Assembly (NCBI GenBank): GCA_913043235.1
Contig: CAJWLO010000024.1
Span: 1-37,349 of the forward strand
DNA: 37,349 nt
Direction: 5' to 3'
DNA from: an uncultured Fidelibacterota bacterium
Lineage (GTDB): Bacteria; Fidelibacterota; Marinisomatia; Marinisomatales; UBA1611
Under the pieces are notes generated by a model, which was given only the letters and a program-made list of their open reading frames with translations, ran no database searches and was not told the origin of the DNA. Shown in pieces: positions 26,013-35,397 of this stretch. The stretch's first letter is position 1. Each line of letters starts with the position of its first letter. A program made the position numbers and the translations under genes.

Positions 26013-27392
26013 TTGAAATATTACATATTTTTTCTAATTACTCTATTTATTTCTAATTGTATAAATGGTACCCATGAAAGGCCAAATATTGTTTTAATTA
26101 TTGGGGATGATCATGGGTGGCCATACTATGGTTTTATGGGCAACCAGATTGTACAAACACCAGTGCTTGATGAATTAGCAAGGACTGGGACTGTGTTTGT
26201 TAATGGACAGGTTACATCCAGCATTTGCAGACCATCTCTAAGGACTCTACTTACAGGTTTATATCCAATACAATTTGATAATTACCTTGATTCCATGAAA
26301 TCGAATTATCTTTTAATCAATAATTTTGCAAATGAGCAAGAGCAAAACCTTGCACTGATTAACTATGAACATCAAATTATACGCGATTTTTATACATTAC
26401 CAGAAATGTTAAAAAAAAACCATTATAAGAGTTTTGAAGGAGGAAAATTTTGGGAGGGCACCTATGAAATGGCTGGATTTGACGATGGAATGTCAAGAAG
26501 ATTTGGAAAAGAGTTATATCAAGATTATCATATTCTTCTGGCATTGGCAGGAGGTGATGGACTTGAATTTGCTAGAAAAACTCAACAACCAGTTTATGAT
26601 TTTATTTCTTCAAATAAAGAAAATCCTTTTTTTATCTGGTATGTGCCAATGCTTCCCCATACTCCGTTTAACCCTCCTGAAGATCTGTTAGCGATCTATA
26701 GAAATTTAAATATTAGTGAATCTGCAAAAGTATATTATGCAATGTGTACCTGGTTTGATAGATGTATGGGCGAATTTATAGAATACTTAAAAAATATTGG
26801 TGAATATGATAATACTCTTTTTATTTATGTGAATGATAATGGATGGGAACAAGAACCAAGTATAGATTATACCGGCTCGCTTGAATTTTCTACTTTGGGA
26901 GGCCCACGTGGAAAAAAATCTTTATACGATTTTGGGTTTAGGACTCCAATAATTTTTAATTACGGAAAAGAGATTGAAGCAGGCAAAAGAATTAATTCTC
27001 TTGTTTCAACCATAGATGTTTTTACAACCATACTTGATTATGCTGGGATCCCGAAGCCATCTTACCTAATAGGAAAATCAATAAAGAATGTAATTGATGG
27101 CAATACTAAGTTTGTTCGAAAAAATATTATTGGATATCTAAAAAATACCAGGATAGAAGGGGATCCTTGGTCTGATGGAGGTGTAGGTTATACTTATCGT
27201 TCAGATAAGTGGCACTATCAATGGATACCTAGTTCTTATGAATCGAAACTATTTAATATTCAAAAAGATTATTTTTGTGATAATGATCTTAGTTTTAATA
27301 ATAATGAATTAGTATCAAAATTTCGAAAAAAGATTACAAATTGGAATATAAATATTATTAAAAGAGAAATAAATACCGGTGTCTCAGGGTAA
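26013..27392 (+). CDS. Type I sulfatase, exported, with variant active-site signature
   Basis: 459 residues from a TTG start directly after the ATPase stop; this start gives the only signal peptide (MKYYIFFLITLFISNC). Alkaline-phosphatase-superfamily features: metal ligands in IIGDDHGWP (Asp32, Asp33), 'YVPMLPHTPFNPP', and 'VNDNGWEQEP'. The formylglycine signature is C72-R-P-S-L-R-T-L-L-T-G: Cys and Pro are kept, but the Arg normally at +4 (CxPSR) is Leu, with Arg at +5. Known sulfatase subfamilies tolerate variants here, but maturation by formylglycine-generating enzyme needs checking. It would remove sulfate esters from glycans before transport. The stop overlaps the GTG start of the receptor gene by 14 bases. 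Confidence 0.87.
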   Translation: MKYYIFFLITLFISNCINGTHERPNIVLIIGDDHGWPYYGFMGNQIVQTPVLDELARTGTVFVNGQVTSSICRPSLRTLLTGLYPIQFDNYLDSMKSNYLLINNFANEQEQNLALINYEHQIIRDFYTLPEMLKKNHYKSFEGGKFWEGTYEMAGFDDGMSRRFGKELYQDYHILLALAGGDGLEFARKTQQPVYDFISSNKENPFFIWYVPMLPHTPFNPPEDLLAIYRNLNISESAKVYYAMCTWFDRCMGEFIEYLKNIGEYDNTLFIYVNDNGWEQEPSIDYTGSLEFSTLGGPRGKKSLYDFGFRTPIIFNYGKEIEAGKRINSLVSTIDVFTTILDYAGIPKPSYLIGKSIKNVIDGNTKFVRKNIIGYLKNTRIEGDPWSDGGVGYTYRSDKWHYQWIPSSYESKLFNIQKDYFCDNDLSFNNNELVSKFRKKITNWNINIIKREINTGVSG

Positions 27393-30300
27393 ATATTTTT
27401 TAGTTTTCATACTTAGTTCCTTTTTTACCTTTGTGAAGGCGAGTGATTTTGGCAAACTTAGAGGCCAGGTGCTTACTAAGGATACAAATATGCCTTTAAT
27501 GGGTGTAAACGTTATGTTAATAGGCACTAATAAAGGTTCATTTACAGATGATAATGGCTATTATACAATTTTGGGTATACCATCAGGAGAATATGATATT
27601 AGGTTTGAGTATATTGGTTATTCTCCAAAAATAATACAGACAATTAATATACAATCAAATCTATCAACTACTATAAATGTAAAATTAGTTCAAACAGTAA
27701 TTGCTGGCGAGGAAATAATTGTTTCAGGGAAAAGAAGCATTATCCAGGTAGATGAGACAGCGAGTAAAACATATTTAGATGCTGACGAGATCAACAAATT
27801 ACCTGTGATAGAGCTTAGAGATGCAGTTATGCTTCAGGCGGGTGTTTTTTTTGATCCAATCCCTGTACTTTCTTCTCAAGGGAGAGGTCATGCAGGTGAG
27901 TCAGGTACTGGTGAAACTAGATATACAATTCGTGGTGGTGACCAGGAAGAAATAATGTGGTTAATTAATGGCGCGAGAACTCAATCATTGACAATTAATG
28001 CAAGAGATGCTGGAGGATCATTTATGAATATGAACTCTTTAGGGATTAAAGAGATTCAAATTCTTTCTGGTGGTTTTACTGCGGAATATGGTAATGCTCA
28101 ATCTGGAGTTGTAAACGTGATCATGAAAGAAGGGGAAAATAAGTATAGTGGCAGCATGCAATTATCTTTTGCGCCTGCTGGTCAGAGACATTTTGGTAAC
28201 TATCTTTATGATGTTGAAACACAAAAAGAATTTAAAGATCATATGGTTGGTTTATTTTTTAATGATTCTTCATTTACATTTTATCAAGATACTGCATTTC
28301 TTTATTATGATTCTTCACTTTCTCATTATATTGATACTAAATATTATCCTGATTACGATGGCGCCATAGATAGCGTATATTATGGGGAACCTTATCTTGA
28401 TCCATTATGGCTCTCTGACCATAGAAAATCTCAGATATTTGATTATAGAAACACGCCTGATCATAATTTATTGTTTACATTTGGCGGACCGATACCTTTC
28501 TTTAATAAAGATTGGACCTTCCAAATATCAGGTCAGATTAAACAGGAAGCATATACTTTTCCACAGCCATTGGATGCCCGTACTTGGACGAATCTAAACC
28601 TATCATTATCCTTGCCGATTTCAAAAAGAATAAAATTTAAGTTGTTTGCTATGCAGGCAAATGAGAACCATGGATTTACTAGCAATACTGACTGGTTAAT
28701 TAGTGCTAAATATTATAGAGGTCATGGGAGTACTATTTTAAATAATAATCAATTTTTATCGGCTAATCTGATACATACAATAAATGAAAAATTCTTTTAT
28801 GATATTCAATTGAGCTATTACTCCCATTTGTTCCATCAAAAGCCGAGTGATAAATCTAATATAACGGAACCATATTCTGATTATGCACTAACACTGTGGG
28901 GTTTTATGAGGTACCCGCAGTTTTCAAATGAGCCATTTGATAAATACAATGTAATCTATGACTCTAAAGAGCAAGCCAGTGATATATCTTTAAATGGGAG
29001 ATTTAATTGGCAATTAAACTACCAATTAAACTTAAAGTATGGATTCGAATATAATTATAATACAATAAAGCAATTTCATGATTATCGTTTTACCGCTTTA
29101 TCAATCGATAAAAATGAATATCAGGATCGAAACCTCCATGAGACAATACATCCGAAGCAGTTTTCTACTTATCTTCAAGGTAAAATGGAATTCGAAAGTA
29201 TGGTGCTCAACTTAGGTATTCGTTATGACAGGTTTAACCCAAACTTTAATTGGTTTAACAATTTTGCAACATACAATATAGCTATCAACCCTGATTATGA
29301 TTCATCACTTGATCCTGATGGCGATCAAATTGATTCTAATGGATTAATAAAGTATGGCTTTGAAAATGTGTTACTGCAACAAAGAAAATTATTACCCATA
29401 TGGAATATGTTTAGCCCTCGTATCGGAGTATCATTCCCAATAACTGAAAATACACTTTTGCATTATAACTATGGTTATTTTTACCAGATGCCGCCAATTA
29501 GTAGAATGAGATATTTTCGTTATTTCCGTCCTACACCATTATTGGAGCAAATAATCCTTGAAAATGATAAAGCTAAAGAAGAAGCAAGAGAGCCAAACCA
29601 TATTCCTAGTGTAGGGTCAGATCATGAAAGAGTAGTCTTTCTTAATGTGGATCCCCTACCGCCTCAGAAAACAATAATGGTAGAGATTGGGCTTAAACAT
29701 AATTACCGGGATATTCTTTATTTAAGTATGACTGCATATCACAGGGATATTTATAATCAGAGTGAACAGGTTATTGGTTTGTTTGATAAAAGTTCTTATG
29801 GTTGGAATCCTTTCACAAACAGTAGTAGTAGTGTCATTACGGATACTCCACTTCATGGTGACTATGGAGACTCTAGGGGTTTTGAAATTGAATTTAGAAG
29901 TATGTTCAGCTCATACCTCAATTTTAATATAAACTATAGTTTTTCAAGAGTTACGCAAGGGAGAGCATCTCCACATAAAGTTATTTTTGATTCTACAGGG
30001 ACACCTTCATTTACTTGGTATGATGAGTATGATAGCTTTGCTTATAAATCTTTAATAATTGAGAGACAGTTTAGTAGACCACATATTCTTAAAGCTGGAC
30101 TTAATCTTTCTTCTGGCCCAATACAAAATTGGATTTTATCTGATATAACATTGAATTTAATGTACAGGTTTGTATCTGGACAAACATTCACTTATCTTGG
30201 TATTAATGATAATCCTACCACCTATGATAACCATCGTTATCCAGGGCTACATTTTACAGATCTAAAAATTGATAAAAGATTCAATATTTTCGGATCAGAT

Positions 30301-30504
30301 CTAAGAGCATTTATGTTGGTTAATAATCTTTTTAATGTTAAAAATATAAAGTCGATGGGGGATACGAGTTTTAATCCAAATGTTGTAGAGAGATTTGTAG
30401 ATACTGGCGAACCTACTTTGAATGATATAGCTGGTTATGATATGAGCTGGTCTATCTGGTATGCACCAAGAAAAATTGAATTTGGCTTATTATATGCGTT
30501 TTAA
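27379..30504 (+). CDS. TonB-dependent receptor with carboxypeptidase-like regulatory domain (complete)
   Basis: 1041 residues from a GTG start inside the sulfatase end. Signal peptide 1-22; CarboxypepD_reg-like domain about 25-110 (LRGQVLTKDTNMPLMGVNVMLIGT, 'GSFTDDNGYYTILGIPSGEY'); plug about 125-255 ('RYTIRGGDQEEIMWLINGAR', GGFTAEYGNAQSGVVNVIMKEG); 22-strand barrel to the C-terminal LLYAF. This SusC-like organisation imports large ligands with TonB energy. No SusD is present; the immediately following T9SS cargo (start inside this gene) occupies that place. Homologous to the truncated receptor at 1-1437, with substantial divergence, so the duplication is old. Confidence 0.92.
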   Translation: MSQGKYFLVFILSSFFTFVKASDFGKLRGQVLTKDTNMPLMGVNVMLIGTNKGSFTDDNGYYTILGIPSGEYDIRFEYIGYSPKIIQTINIQSNLSTTINVKLVQTVIAGEEIIVSGKRSIIQVDETASKTYLDADEINKLPVIELRDAVMLQAGVFFDPIPVLSSQGRGHAGESGTGETRYTIRGGDQEEIMWLINGARTQSLTINARDAGGSFMNMNSLGIKEIQILSGGFTAEYGNAQSGVVNVIMKEGENKYSGSMQLSFAPAGQRHFGNYLYDVETQKEFKDHMVGLFFNDSSFTFYQDTAFLYYDSSLSHYIDTKYYPDYDGAIDSVYYGEPYLDPLWLSDHRKSQIFDYRNTPDHNLLFTFGGPIPFFNKDWTFQISGQIKQEAYTFPQPLDARTWTNLNLSLSLPISKRIKFKLFAMQANENHGFTSNTDWLISAKYYRGHGSTILNNNQFLSANLIHTINEKFFYDIQLSYYSHLFHQKPSDKSNITEPYSDYALTLWGFMRYPQFSNEPFDKYNVIYDSKEQASDISLNGRFNWQLNYQLNLKYGFEYNYNTIKQFHDYRFTALSIDKNEYQDRNLHETIHPKQFSTYLQGKMEFESMVLNLGIRYDRFNPNFNWFNNFATYNIAINPDYDSSLDPDGDQIDSNGLIKYGFENVLLQQRKLLPIWNMFSPRIGVSFPITENTLLHYNYGYFYQMPPISRMRYFRYFRPTPLLEQIILENDKAKEEAREPNHIPSVGSDHERVVFLNVDPLPPQKTIMVEIGLKHNYRDILYLSMTAYHRDIYNQSEQVIGLFDKSSYGWNPFTNSSSSVITDTPLHGDYGDSRGFEIEFRSMFSSYLNFNINYSFSRVTQGRASPHKVIFDSTGTPSFTWYDEYDSFAYKSLIIERQFSRPHILKAGLNLSSGPIQNWILSDITLNLMYRFVSGQTFTYLGINDNPTTYDNHRYPGLHFTDLKIDKRFNIFGSDLRAFMLVNNLFNVKNIKSMGDTSFNPNVVERFVDTGEPTLNDIAGYDMSWSIWYAPRKIEFGLLYAF

Positions 30505-32314
30505 GAATTTTTTACCCATATTTATTATTTCTATTGGTATTTCACAGATTAGGACACCTGAATATGAACTTCATAACAGGGGTAATCTATGGGATACTAT
30601 GAATGATGATGGCACACATGGTGCGCACCCGAATAGATTAGGAGAATATAACCCTAGCATGGATTGGCCTGGAGGCCCAACAATTATGGGAGGCCCCTTT
30701 GATCAAAGATCATATCTCTATAAGGCAGGAGTTTGGACTGGTGGATTCATCGATGGGACCGTTTTTCTTTCTAAAAATGGGCCAGATGAATTTGATATTG
30801 GTGTTTTTGACGAAATGGAAAAAGAATTGAACTATATTGAAATGCCTTCCTTTAACCATACCAAAGCAGAACAAACTATTATTGCTTCGTGGATAACTTC
30901 AAGAAATATTAGTATAAAAAGGATAAGCAGGTCTTGGAGCTTCAGGGGTTATAATGATTTTATTATAATTACCTATGAAATCACTAATCTCAATCCACAA
31001 ACAATAAATGACTTTTACTTTGGTAGTGTTTTCCTGTTGCGACCTAGCTTACAAGATCATAATAACCATAATGGTTGGAATGATGCACTATCGAGGGCAG
31101 ATGATGTAGTGGGTATCTCGACTACCAATAAAATGATTTATGCGCACGATGGAACCGGTGCATTTGATTACACTTCAGGGGTTGGTAACTGGAGGGATGG
31201 GAGCCTATTAACTCCGGGATTTGCAGGTTTTGCAGCTCTGGATGCACCTATTGCATCTAATGGTTTAGAACAACCGGGGAATTATTTTTTATCCAACTAC
31301 ATACTGCATAATTCGGCGTTTCAATTATCCAATAACACAGAACAATCTTTGTATAATATACTTAGTGGTAATGATCTTTCTCTAGCATCCGCTTCCGGTG
31401 ATACTATTGATTTAATGGCTTTAATGTCTTTTGGACCTTACCTACTTGAAAACCAGCAAACTATTTCAATCTCAATTGTAGAAGCGGTTAATGGGCTTAA
31501 TTATAGAGATGTGATAAATCTAGATGGATCTGAAATGATTAATATTCAGAATCGTTATGTTAATGAAGGCTTAGATTCTCTTACTTCGACGATACAAAAT
31601 GCGAGAGTCCTCTTTAATAATGATTATATTCTTGCACATTATCCTCCTCCATCGCCACCAAAGATTGGATTAATTGCTTCACCAGCCGAACAATCTATAA
31701 AGTTAATATGGGAACCAGTTGAAAATGATTGGGTAAATCCTATCACAGGAAGAAAAGATATTGAAAAATATATTATCTACCGTACTAACAAAGAATTCAT
31801 TGGACCATATGATGTGGTTAAGAATCGAATACGAGTACATAAAACATTTGATTTAAATGCGTACTACAATAACGATATAAATAAATGGCAGTATAATGAC
31901 TCAAATATATCACTTGGAGTATCATATTATTATTCAATTACTGCAGTTGATAGTACTGGCAGGGAAAGCTGGTTTACTAATAGAAATGAAGTGCCCTTGC
32001 AAGCGGTAAGTGAGTCAAAGAAAAATACCCTCAGTGTAAATGTATTCCCAAATCCATTTTCAATTACGTCCGGTATACCGACTCTTGGTCAAGAGAATAC
32101 TATAACATGGACTAACTTACCATCTCCTTGCACTATTTCAATATTTACTTCTAGCGGACAACTAATAAAAAAAATAGATCATGCTGCAGATGTTGGAGAT
32201 GCATCATGGGATCAAAGGACTAATTCAAGATTAATTGCATCACCAGGAATATATTTTTGGGGAGTTGAATCGGGTGTTGGTACCGCTACAGGAAGTTTAC
32301 TAATTATAAAATGA
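30494..32314 (+). CDS. T9SS-exported FN3 protein, partner of the TonB receptor
   Basis: 606 residues from ATG 30494 (11 bases inside the receptor gene); this start gives a good signal peptide (MRFKNFLPIFIISIGISQ), whereas the TTG 33 bases upstream does not. A beta-rich domain (about 20-395) carries YKAGVWTGGFIDG and 'FIIITYEITNLNPQTI'; an FN3-like domain near 400-505 (IKLIWEPVENDWVNPITG...YIIYRTN); a T9SS sorting domain at the end (VNVFPNPFSI...CTISIFTSSGQLIKKI...GIYFWGVES...GSLLIIK). It matches the 1125-residue cargo at 1439-4816 in domain order but lacks its Asp/Asn-rich calcium-binding insert. A surface glycan-binding role replacing SusD is my inference. It overlaps the PorV-like gene by ATGA. 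Confidence 0.83.
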   Translation: MRFKNFLPIFIISIGISQIRTPEYELHNRGNLWDTMNDDGTHGAHPNRLGEYNPSMDWPGGPTIMGGPFDQRSYLYKAGVWTGGFIDGTVFLSKNGPDEFDIGVFDEMEKELNYIEMPSFNHTKAEQTIIASWITSRNISIKRISRSWSFRGYNDFIIITYEITNLNPQTINDFYFGSVFLLRPSLQDHNNHNGWNDALSRADDVVGISTTNKMIYAHDGTGAFDYTSGVGNWRDGSLLTPGFAGFAALDAPIASNGLEQPGNYFLSNYILHNSAFQLSNNTEQSLYNILSGNDLSLASASGDTIDLMALMSFGPYLLENQQTISISIVEAVNGLNYRDVINLDGSEMINIQNRYVNEGLDSLTSTIQNARVLFNNDYILAHYPPPSPPKIGLIASPAEQSIKLIWEPVENDWVNPITGRKDIEKYIIYRTNKEFIGPYDVVKNRIRVHKTFDLNAYYNNDINKWQYNDSNISLGVSYYYSITAVDSTGRESWFTNRNEVPLQAVSESKKNTLSVNVFPNPFSITSGIPTLGQENTITWTNLPSPCTISIFTSSGQLIKKIDHAADVGDASWDQRTNSRLIASPGIYFWGVESGVGTATGSLLIIK

Positions 32315-33246
32315 GATCTCTACTGTATTTTTCACTAATTGGAACTTTCCTAAGCGCTCAGATTGATTATGGATTTGATTTCTCGAAATCTGGTTCAGCA
32401 GGTTTTCAATTTTTAAAAATTAATGTTGATGCATTAACTGCAAGCCTTGGTGGTGCTACAGCAACCTATAATTCTGGATCCAGGACACTTAATACCAATG
32501 TAGCAGGGATCGCAGGAATTAATAAATCTTCTGTTACTTTTTCAAACTCCAAATGGCTATCTAACTCGCAAATTAATAACGCTTCCTTAATACAAAAATA
32601 TAGAAACTATTATTTAGGGTTAACATTCTCTTCATTCTCTATTCGCCAGTTTGAGAGAACAACAGTAAGCATGCCAAATGGTACCGGTGATAAAGTTTCA
32701 GCAGGGAATAATTTAATTGGCTTTTCTATTGCAAGAAGTTTTACTGATAAACTTAGCCTTGGTTTGCAGCTTAAATATGTTGAAGAAATATTAGATAATT
32801 ACAAGTTTACTAATCTAATGATTGATGTTGGTTCTTTATATAAAACTGGTTTCCGAGATATAACAATCGCCTTTATTTTACAGCACTTTGGCCCAGATAT
32901 TACTCCAATAAAAATGAAATTTAGGTCCCCGTTAATATTTAGGATTGGCATATCTGATATGATACTTAAATCAAGAATTAATTCTTTAAAGTTAATGCTT
33001 GAAGTATTTCATCCGACAGATGATGAAGATTTTTCAGTAATTGGTTTAGAGTACGCTCTGTTTGAAAAATTATTTTTTCGTGTGGGTAATCAAATTGATT
33101 CTGATTTATTTGGTCCATCTTACGGTTTGGGTCTCTATAATATTTCTACTTTAAAAAGGTTCAATTTATCGATCGACTATGGATTGATAATCCCAAATAA
33201 AATATTTAATGATCTACATATTTTATCGTTAACTATTTCAAGATGA
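32311..33246 (+). CDS. PorV/PorQ-like (UPF0164) outer-membrane protein, divergent
   Basis: 311 residues with signal peptide (MRSLLYFSLIGTFLSAQ). Family start 'GFQFLKINVDALTASLGGAT' and barrel body are recognisable, but the usual W/N-P-AG motif reads TNVAG and the C-terminus lacks the normal aromatic end (LTISR), so this copy has drifted from PorV. It is the third gene of the second receptor/cargo/PorV-like trio and overlaps both neighbours by 4 bases (ATGA on each side). This places it in the same translation unit as the cargo and the sugar-binding protein. Role inferred as assisting surface delivery of the adjacent cargo. Confidence 0.8.
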   Translation: MRSLLYFSLIGTFLSAQIDYGFDFSKSGSAGFQFLKINVDALTASLGGATATYNSGSRTLNTNVAGIAGINKSSVTFSNSKWLSNSQINNASLIQKYRNYYLGLTFSSFSIRQFERTTVSMPNGTGDKVSAGNNLIGFSIARSFTDKLSLGLQLKYVEEILDNYKFTNLMIDVGSLYKTGFRDITIAFILQHFGPDITPIKMKFRSPLIFRIGISDMILKSRINSLKLMLEVFHPTDDEDFSVIGLEYALFEKLFFRVGNQIDSDLFGPSYGLGLYNISTLKRFNLSIDYGLIIPNKIFNDLHILSLTISR

Positions 33247-34529
33247 AACCCATTATTTTTAGTATTCTAGGGTTCTATTATTTTATTTTTGTATATGGGT
33301 GCACGTCATCCGATGAGAAAACTTTAGTATATTGGAGTGTGGGATCTGCTACCAATGATAATTATGTACATTCAGATTTATTTAATAAAATTTCTGATTT
33401 TAAAGTACAGACGGTCTCTGTACCATGGACGGAGTATGATAAAAAAACTTTGACAGCAATCTTAAGTGGAAATCCTCCTGATATAATGAGCCAGTTTGCC
33501 CCATTGAAAACATGGGCAAGTAGAAAATCATTAATATCTCTTAATAGTTTTATTGAAGAAGATAATTACGACACAACACAATTTTTCAAGTTTCTGTGGG
33601 ATGAGATGAAGTGGGAAAATAAGATATATGGAATACCTATAAATACATCATCATTTGCATTTTTTTGCAATACCGATATTTTTAATGAATTAAATATAAA
33701 ATATATCCCTGAGTCGTGGGATGATGTTACTGACATTGCTAGAAGAATAAACAAATTTGATGATGATGGAAACCTGATTAGAGCAGGTTTTCTACCGAAC
33801 TATGGTAATTTTATGACTTCTAATGTAATCGGTTGGCAATTAGGAGAAAAATATATTGTAAATGGAAAGGATATAAAATTAAATACGCCATTTGTAAAAG
33901 AAAGTTTTCTCTGGGTTAGAGATTTTGTCCATGGAATAGGTCTTAATAATGTATTGCAATTAATGGGTTCATTTGGTTTTGCTGAACAGCATGGATTTAT
34001 ATCAGGTAAAATTGGTATGATGATTCTTGATAATTCGTTTCCTAAACTAATTCAAAAATATAATCCATCACTTAGTTATAAAGTTATTCCTATACCAAGC
34101 TATAAAAACTCAAAAAGTGTATCCAGTGCTGGAGTTTGGTGGGTAGGTATTCCCAAAGGAGTGAAAGATCCCAAAAAATCTTGGGAGTTCATTAAATTTT
34201 TAGCCAGTACAGAAAATCAATTGGACTATTTAGTGAAAACAGATGAGAGTTTATTTTCAGCAAATAAAGTTGCTGCTTATGATAGTATTAATTACAAATT
34301 TCCATACTACGATATTTTTATGGATCAGCTTCAAGTTGGTCAATCTCCTAGTATTGTACCTTTAGCTCATGATGTTTTTTGGAGAGAATACAAGATGGCA
34401 GAAGAGAGAATTATTATGAGTGATAAAGATGTCGATGAAATTCTTGAAACTGCTGAGAAAAATGTTCAATCTAGTTTAGATAAAGCTTTAGAGTATTATA
34501 AATATATGAGCAACAAATTAGATGAATAA
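33243..34529 (+). CDS. Extracellular solute-binding protein, family 1 (sugar ABC transporter)
   Basis: 428 residues with a lipoprotein signal (FIFVYGC, Cys20). MalE/UgpB-type features: 'LTAILSGNPPDIMSQFAP', 'WENKIYGIPINTSSFAFFCN', 'GKIGMMILDN', 'SSAGVWWVGIPKGVKDPKKSWEFIKFLAS'. As an inner-membrane-anchored periplasmic lipoprotein it would hand oligosaccharides to the two permeases encoded next. It overlaps the permease gene by 8 bases and the PorV-like gene by 4, tying outer- and inner-membrane steps into one translational unit. Sugar identity unknown. Confidence 0.92.
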   Translation: MKPIIFSILGFYYFIFVYGCTSSDEKTLVYWSVGSATNDNYVHSDLFNKISDFKVQTVSVPWTEYDKKTLTAILSGNPPDIMSQFAPLKTWASRKSLISLNSFIEEDNYDTTQFFKFLWDEMKWENKIYGIPINTSSFAFFCNTDIFNELNIKYIPESWDDVTDIARRINKFDDDGNLIRAGFLPNYGNFMTSNVIGWQLGEKYIVNGKDIKLNTPFVKESFLWVRDFVHGIGLNNVLQLMGSFGFAEQHGFISGKIGMMILDNSFPKLIQKYNPSLSYKVIPIPSYKNSKSVSSAGVWWVGIPKGVKDPKKSWEFIKFLASTENQLDYLVKTDESLFSANKVAAYDSINYKFPYYDIFMDQLQVGQSPSIVPLAHDVFWREYKMAEERIIMSDKDVDEILETAEKNVQSSLDKALEYYKYMSNKLDE

Positions 34530-35397
34530 AAAATTATTGGTAACAATATTTTTGTTTCCCTGGATAATTGGTTTTATTGGTTATGGAATATATCCTATTA
34601 TTATTTCATTTTATTATAGCCTATGCCACTATGATGTACTACAATTGCCAATGTTTATTGGATTTAATAACTATTATGATATTCTTTTCAATGACTCATA
34701 TTTTTGGAAATCGATTACCAATACTTTTATTTATACCCTTTTTAGGGTGCCAACAAATATAATATTATCACTAATTCTTGCAATTTTAATAAACCAGGTT
34801 TCCAAGGGGTCATCCATCTTTAGAACAGCATATTTTATACCATCTTTAGTCTCGGGTGTTGCTCTATCCGTAATATGGATGTGGATTTTCAATCCTCAAA
34901 TAGGTCTATTTAATATACTACTAAAATTTTTTGGTATATCTGGTCCAATGTGGCTGCAGGATCCAAATTGGTCAAAACCAGCCTTAGTAATAATGAGTTT
35001 CTGGAGTGTTGGTGGTGGTAGGATGCTAATATTTTTAGCTGGGTTAAGGAATATTCCTCCAAAATTATATGAGGCTTTTAGGTTGGATGGAGGAAATAGT
35101 TTTCAAAGCTTTTTTCATATTACCCTTCCAATGATATCACCTATTATTTTTCTATGGGCAATTATAGAAGTGATAGCATCAATGCAAGTATTTACCGAGG
35201 CATTTATAATGACGAAGGGTGGGCCGCTAGACTCGACATTGTTTTATAATCTTTATCTTTATAACAAAGCATTCCAGGATTTTAATATGGGGTATGCATC
35301 AGCTTTAGCATGGTTATTATTGATTATTACCTTCGCTATCACGGCGTTCCAGTTTAAACTATCAAAAAAATATGTTTACTACGAGGGTATGCAGTGA
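34522..35397 (+). CDS. Sugar ABC transporter permease, MalF/UgpA type
   Basis: 291 residues with six membrane segments. The EAA loop that docks the ATPase reads 'YEAFRLDGGNSFQSFFHITLP' near residue 190. The N-terminal LFPWIIGFIGYGIYPII and 'TKGGPLDSTLFYNLYLY' stretches are typical of the MalF/UgpA group (CUT1 family, oligosaccharide importers). Overlaps the binding-protein gene by 8 bases and the second permease by a GTGA junction. Confidence 0.93.
   Translation: MNKKLLVTIFLFPWIIGFIGYGIYPIIISFYYSLCHYDVLQLPMFIGFNNYYDILFNDSYFWKSITNTFIYTLFRVPTNIILSLILAILINQVSKGSSIFRTAYFIPSLVSGVALSVIWMWIFNPQIGLFNILLKFFGISGPMWLQDPNWSKPALVIMSFWSVGGGRMLIFLAGLRNIPPKLYEAFRLDGGNSFQSFFHITLPMISPIIFLWAIIEVIASMQVFTEAFIMTKGGPLDSTLFYNLYLYNKAFQDFNMGYASALAWLLLIITFAITAFQFKLSKKYVYYEGMQ

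Noticed and set aside
30461-30493. TTG at 30461 as the start of the second cargo protein
   Set aside because: It would place charged residues before the hydrophobic leader; ATG 30494 gives a standard signal peptide.
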